Positions 6,517 to 7,643 of a stretch of DNA of 7,643 nt are shown one piece after another. Each line of letters starts with the position of its first letter. The first letter of the stretch is position 1. The notes beneath the pieces are model-generated. The model did not search any database and was not told the DNA's origin. It worked only from the letters and a program-made list of their open reading frames with translations. Made by a program: the position numbers and the translations under genes. The DNA is from an uncultured Pseudomonadota bacterium (GTDB taxonomy: Bacteria > Bdellovibrionota_B > Oligoflexia > Oligoflexales > CAILAO01). The stretch lies in assembly GCA_903832105.1 (NCBI GenBank), contig CAILAO010000178.1:1-7643 (forward strand). The letters are read 5' to 3'.

Positions 6517-7643
6517 TTATGAGTAGTGGTTTTTTGCAAATAAAGTGACAGCTTTAATCGCGTGGTTCCATCCCGTGAGTTTTTCATTCCGTTCCTGCGT
6601 CGCTTTTCTAGAGATTTCAGGCCTGAAGAGGCAATCCTGCTCGACAATATTTTTTAGATCACGTAGCGAATGAATGACATTTGATCCGAGAGCTGCCATG
6701 AGGGCAGCGCCAAAAGCTGTGGTTTCAAGGTTTTTAGGTCTTGAGAGAGAAAGATTTGAAAGGTTGGCCTGGATATTCATTAAAAGGTTGTTCGAAGCAG
6801 CACCGCCGTCGACTTTGAGGACTGAAAGCGGTTTCGCTCTGGAGCGGGCAAGATCGAGCCGCATAGCCTGAATTAAATCGTTGACCTGAAATGCGACTCC
6901 TTCGAGTGCCGCGCGAATAATTTCGTCTTTAGAAGTGCCGCGAGTAAGTCCTAGCAAGGCTCCCTGAACAGACGGATTCCAGTGTGGGACGCCAAGCCCA
7001 GCAAAAGCTGGGACAAAATATAAATGAGGGGCTGCTTTTGACTCTTGGGATATCGATCCCGTCTCTTGAGCTGAATGAATAAGCCTTAGATTATCTCGTA
7101 AAAATTGAATAGCGGCCCCTGCAATAAAAGATGAACCTTCGAAGGCATAAGTCATTTTGCCTTTTAGACGCCATGCAACGGTTGTAAGGAGACCATACTT
7201 TGAGACAAGGGCTTCTGAACCGATGTTAAGAAGTAAAAAGGCTCCTGTGCCGTAGGTACACTTTGCTTCTCCCTCACCAAAACATGCCTGTCCTGCGAGT
7301 GCGGCTTGCTGATCGCCCAAAGTTCCACTAATCGGGATGCCGTCTGGAAGAAAGTCAAGACCATTTGTTTCGCCGAAAAAGCTCGCGCTATCGGAAACCA
7401 TAGGTAAATTTTCGTTATGAGGAACCTTAAAAAGTTTCAAAAGGTGCTGATCCCAGGCGCCTTTCGAGATGTCAAAAAGAAGTGTGCGACTTGCATTGCT
7501 AGGTTCTGTTGCAAACGAACGACCATGGGATAAGCGGTGAATAAGGTACGTATCGATGGTCCCAAGCAACGCTTTTTTTGATTTGAGCATTTGTGCGATA
7601 GATGGATCGTTCTCCATAAGCCAAGTGATTTTAGTGTATAAAG
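6517..7643 (-). CDS. glpK: Glycerol kinase, N-terminus outside the window
   Basis: C-terminal part of glycerol kinase, which makes glycerol-3-phosphate from glycerol and ATP in the cytoplasm. The frame stays open to the window edge: codons before the ATG at 7617 read YTLKITWL, matching the family's TK-x-x-W-[IL]-L segment, so that ATG is internal and about 130 N-terminal residues are missing. Counting from that Met, visible motifs are GTIDTYLIHRL at 19-29, NASRTLLFDI at 41-50, the catalytic-base segment GDQQAALAGQ at 101-110 (Asp102), the nucleotide-site TYGTG at 121-125, FVPAFAGLGVPHW at 201-213, GLTRGTSKDEIIRAALEG at 223-240, VDGGAASNNLLM at 269-280 and TTAFGAALMA at 299-308. The loop binding fructose-1,6-bisphosphate in the E. 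coli enzyme (GGKGGTR) is replaced by LDFLPDG here, so that inhibition is probably absent. No HPr-phosphorylated His region is recognisable. No intrinsic terminator follows the stop. Confidence 0.95.
   Translation of the reverse strand, partial: LYTKITWLMENDPSIAQMLKSKKALLGTIDTYLIHRLSHGRSFATEPSNASRTLLFDISKGAWDQHLLKLFKVPHNENLPMVSDSASFFGETNGLDFLPDGIPISGTLGDQQAALAGQACFGEGEAKCTYGTGAFLLLNIGSEALVSKYGLLTTVAWRLKGKMTYAFEGSSFIAGAAIQFLRDNLRLIHSAQETGSISQESKAAPHLYFVPAFAGLGVPHWNPSVQGALLGLTRGTSKDEIIRAALEGVAFQVNDLIQAMRLDLARSRAKPLSVLKVDGGAASNNLLMNIQANLSNLSLSRPKNLETTAFGAALMAALGSNVIHSLRDLKNIVEQDCLFRPEISRKATQERNEKLTGWNHAIKAVTLFAKNHYS

Noticed and set aside
7615..7617. ATG at 7617 as the true start of glycerol kinase
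   Set aside because: The frame is open upstream to the edge and encodes family-conserved residues (TLKITWL), so the gene simply runs out of the window.

Overview
The window looks like an ordinary chromosomal stretch from a Gram-negative bacterium. The evidence is an outer-membrane-type lipoprotein, a Tat signal peptide, SD-led genes and sigma70-like promoters. Moderate-to-low GC, a lipoprotein of no recognised family and a winged-helix-like orphan protein fit a deltaproteobacterial or Bdellovibrionota-like host. That placement is a guess; no marker gene is present. I see no insertion sequence, CRISPR array, tRNA or rRNA.

Layout. Bases 1-220 hold the possible 3' end of an upstream gene, a weak terminator and an extended -10 promoter. 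A plus-strand lipoprotein gene (221-1438) ends in a strong intrinsic terminator (1463-1493). That terminator sits between two convergent units, and its T-tract overlaps the stop codon of the facing gene. All remaining genes are on the minus strand. A two-gene operon starts at a good promoter (5724-5696). It encodes first a very large multi-spanning membrane protein (2662-5655) that joins a spermidine-synthase-like domain to a NapH-type 4Fe-4S membrane module. Three bases later comes an AmrS-family radical SAM protein with a twin-arginine signal peptide (1492-2658). Upstream lie a 176-residue protein of unknown function with a possible winged-helix C-terminus (5774-6304) and the C-terminal part of a glycerol kinase (6517 to beyond the window edge).

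How the genes may work together. The notable part is the operon at 1492-5724. A Tat-targeted radical SAM protein is encoded directly after a membrane protein that carries Cys motifs typical of electron-transferring Fe-S modules and a methyltransferase-fold domain. My positive-inside reading puts that domain in the periplasm. The partners usually tied to AmrS by name (AMMECR1 and Memo) are not in the window. The pair may form a membrane-associated redox or modification system in which the polyferredoxin part supplies electrons to the radical SAM partner; this is inference. The lipoprotein, the 176-residue protein and GlpK show no clear functional link to it.
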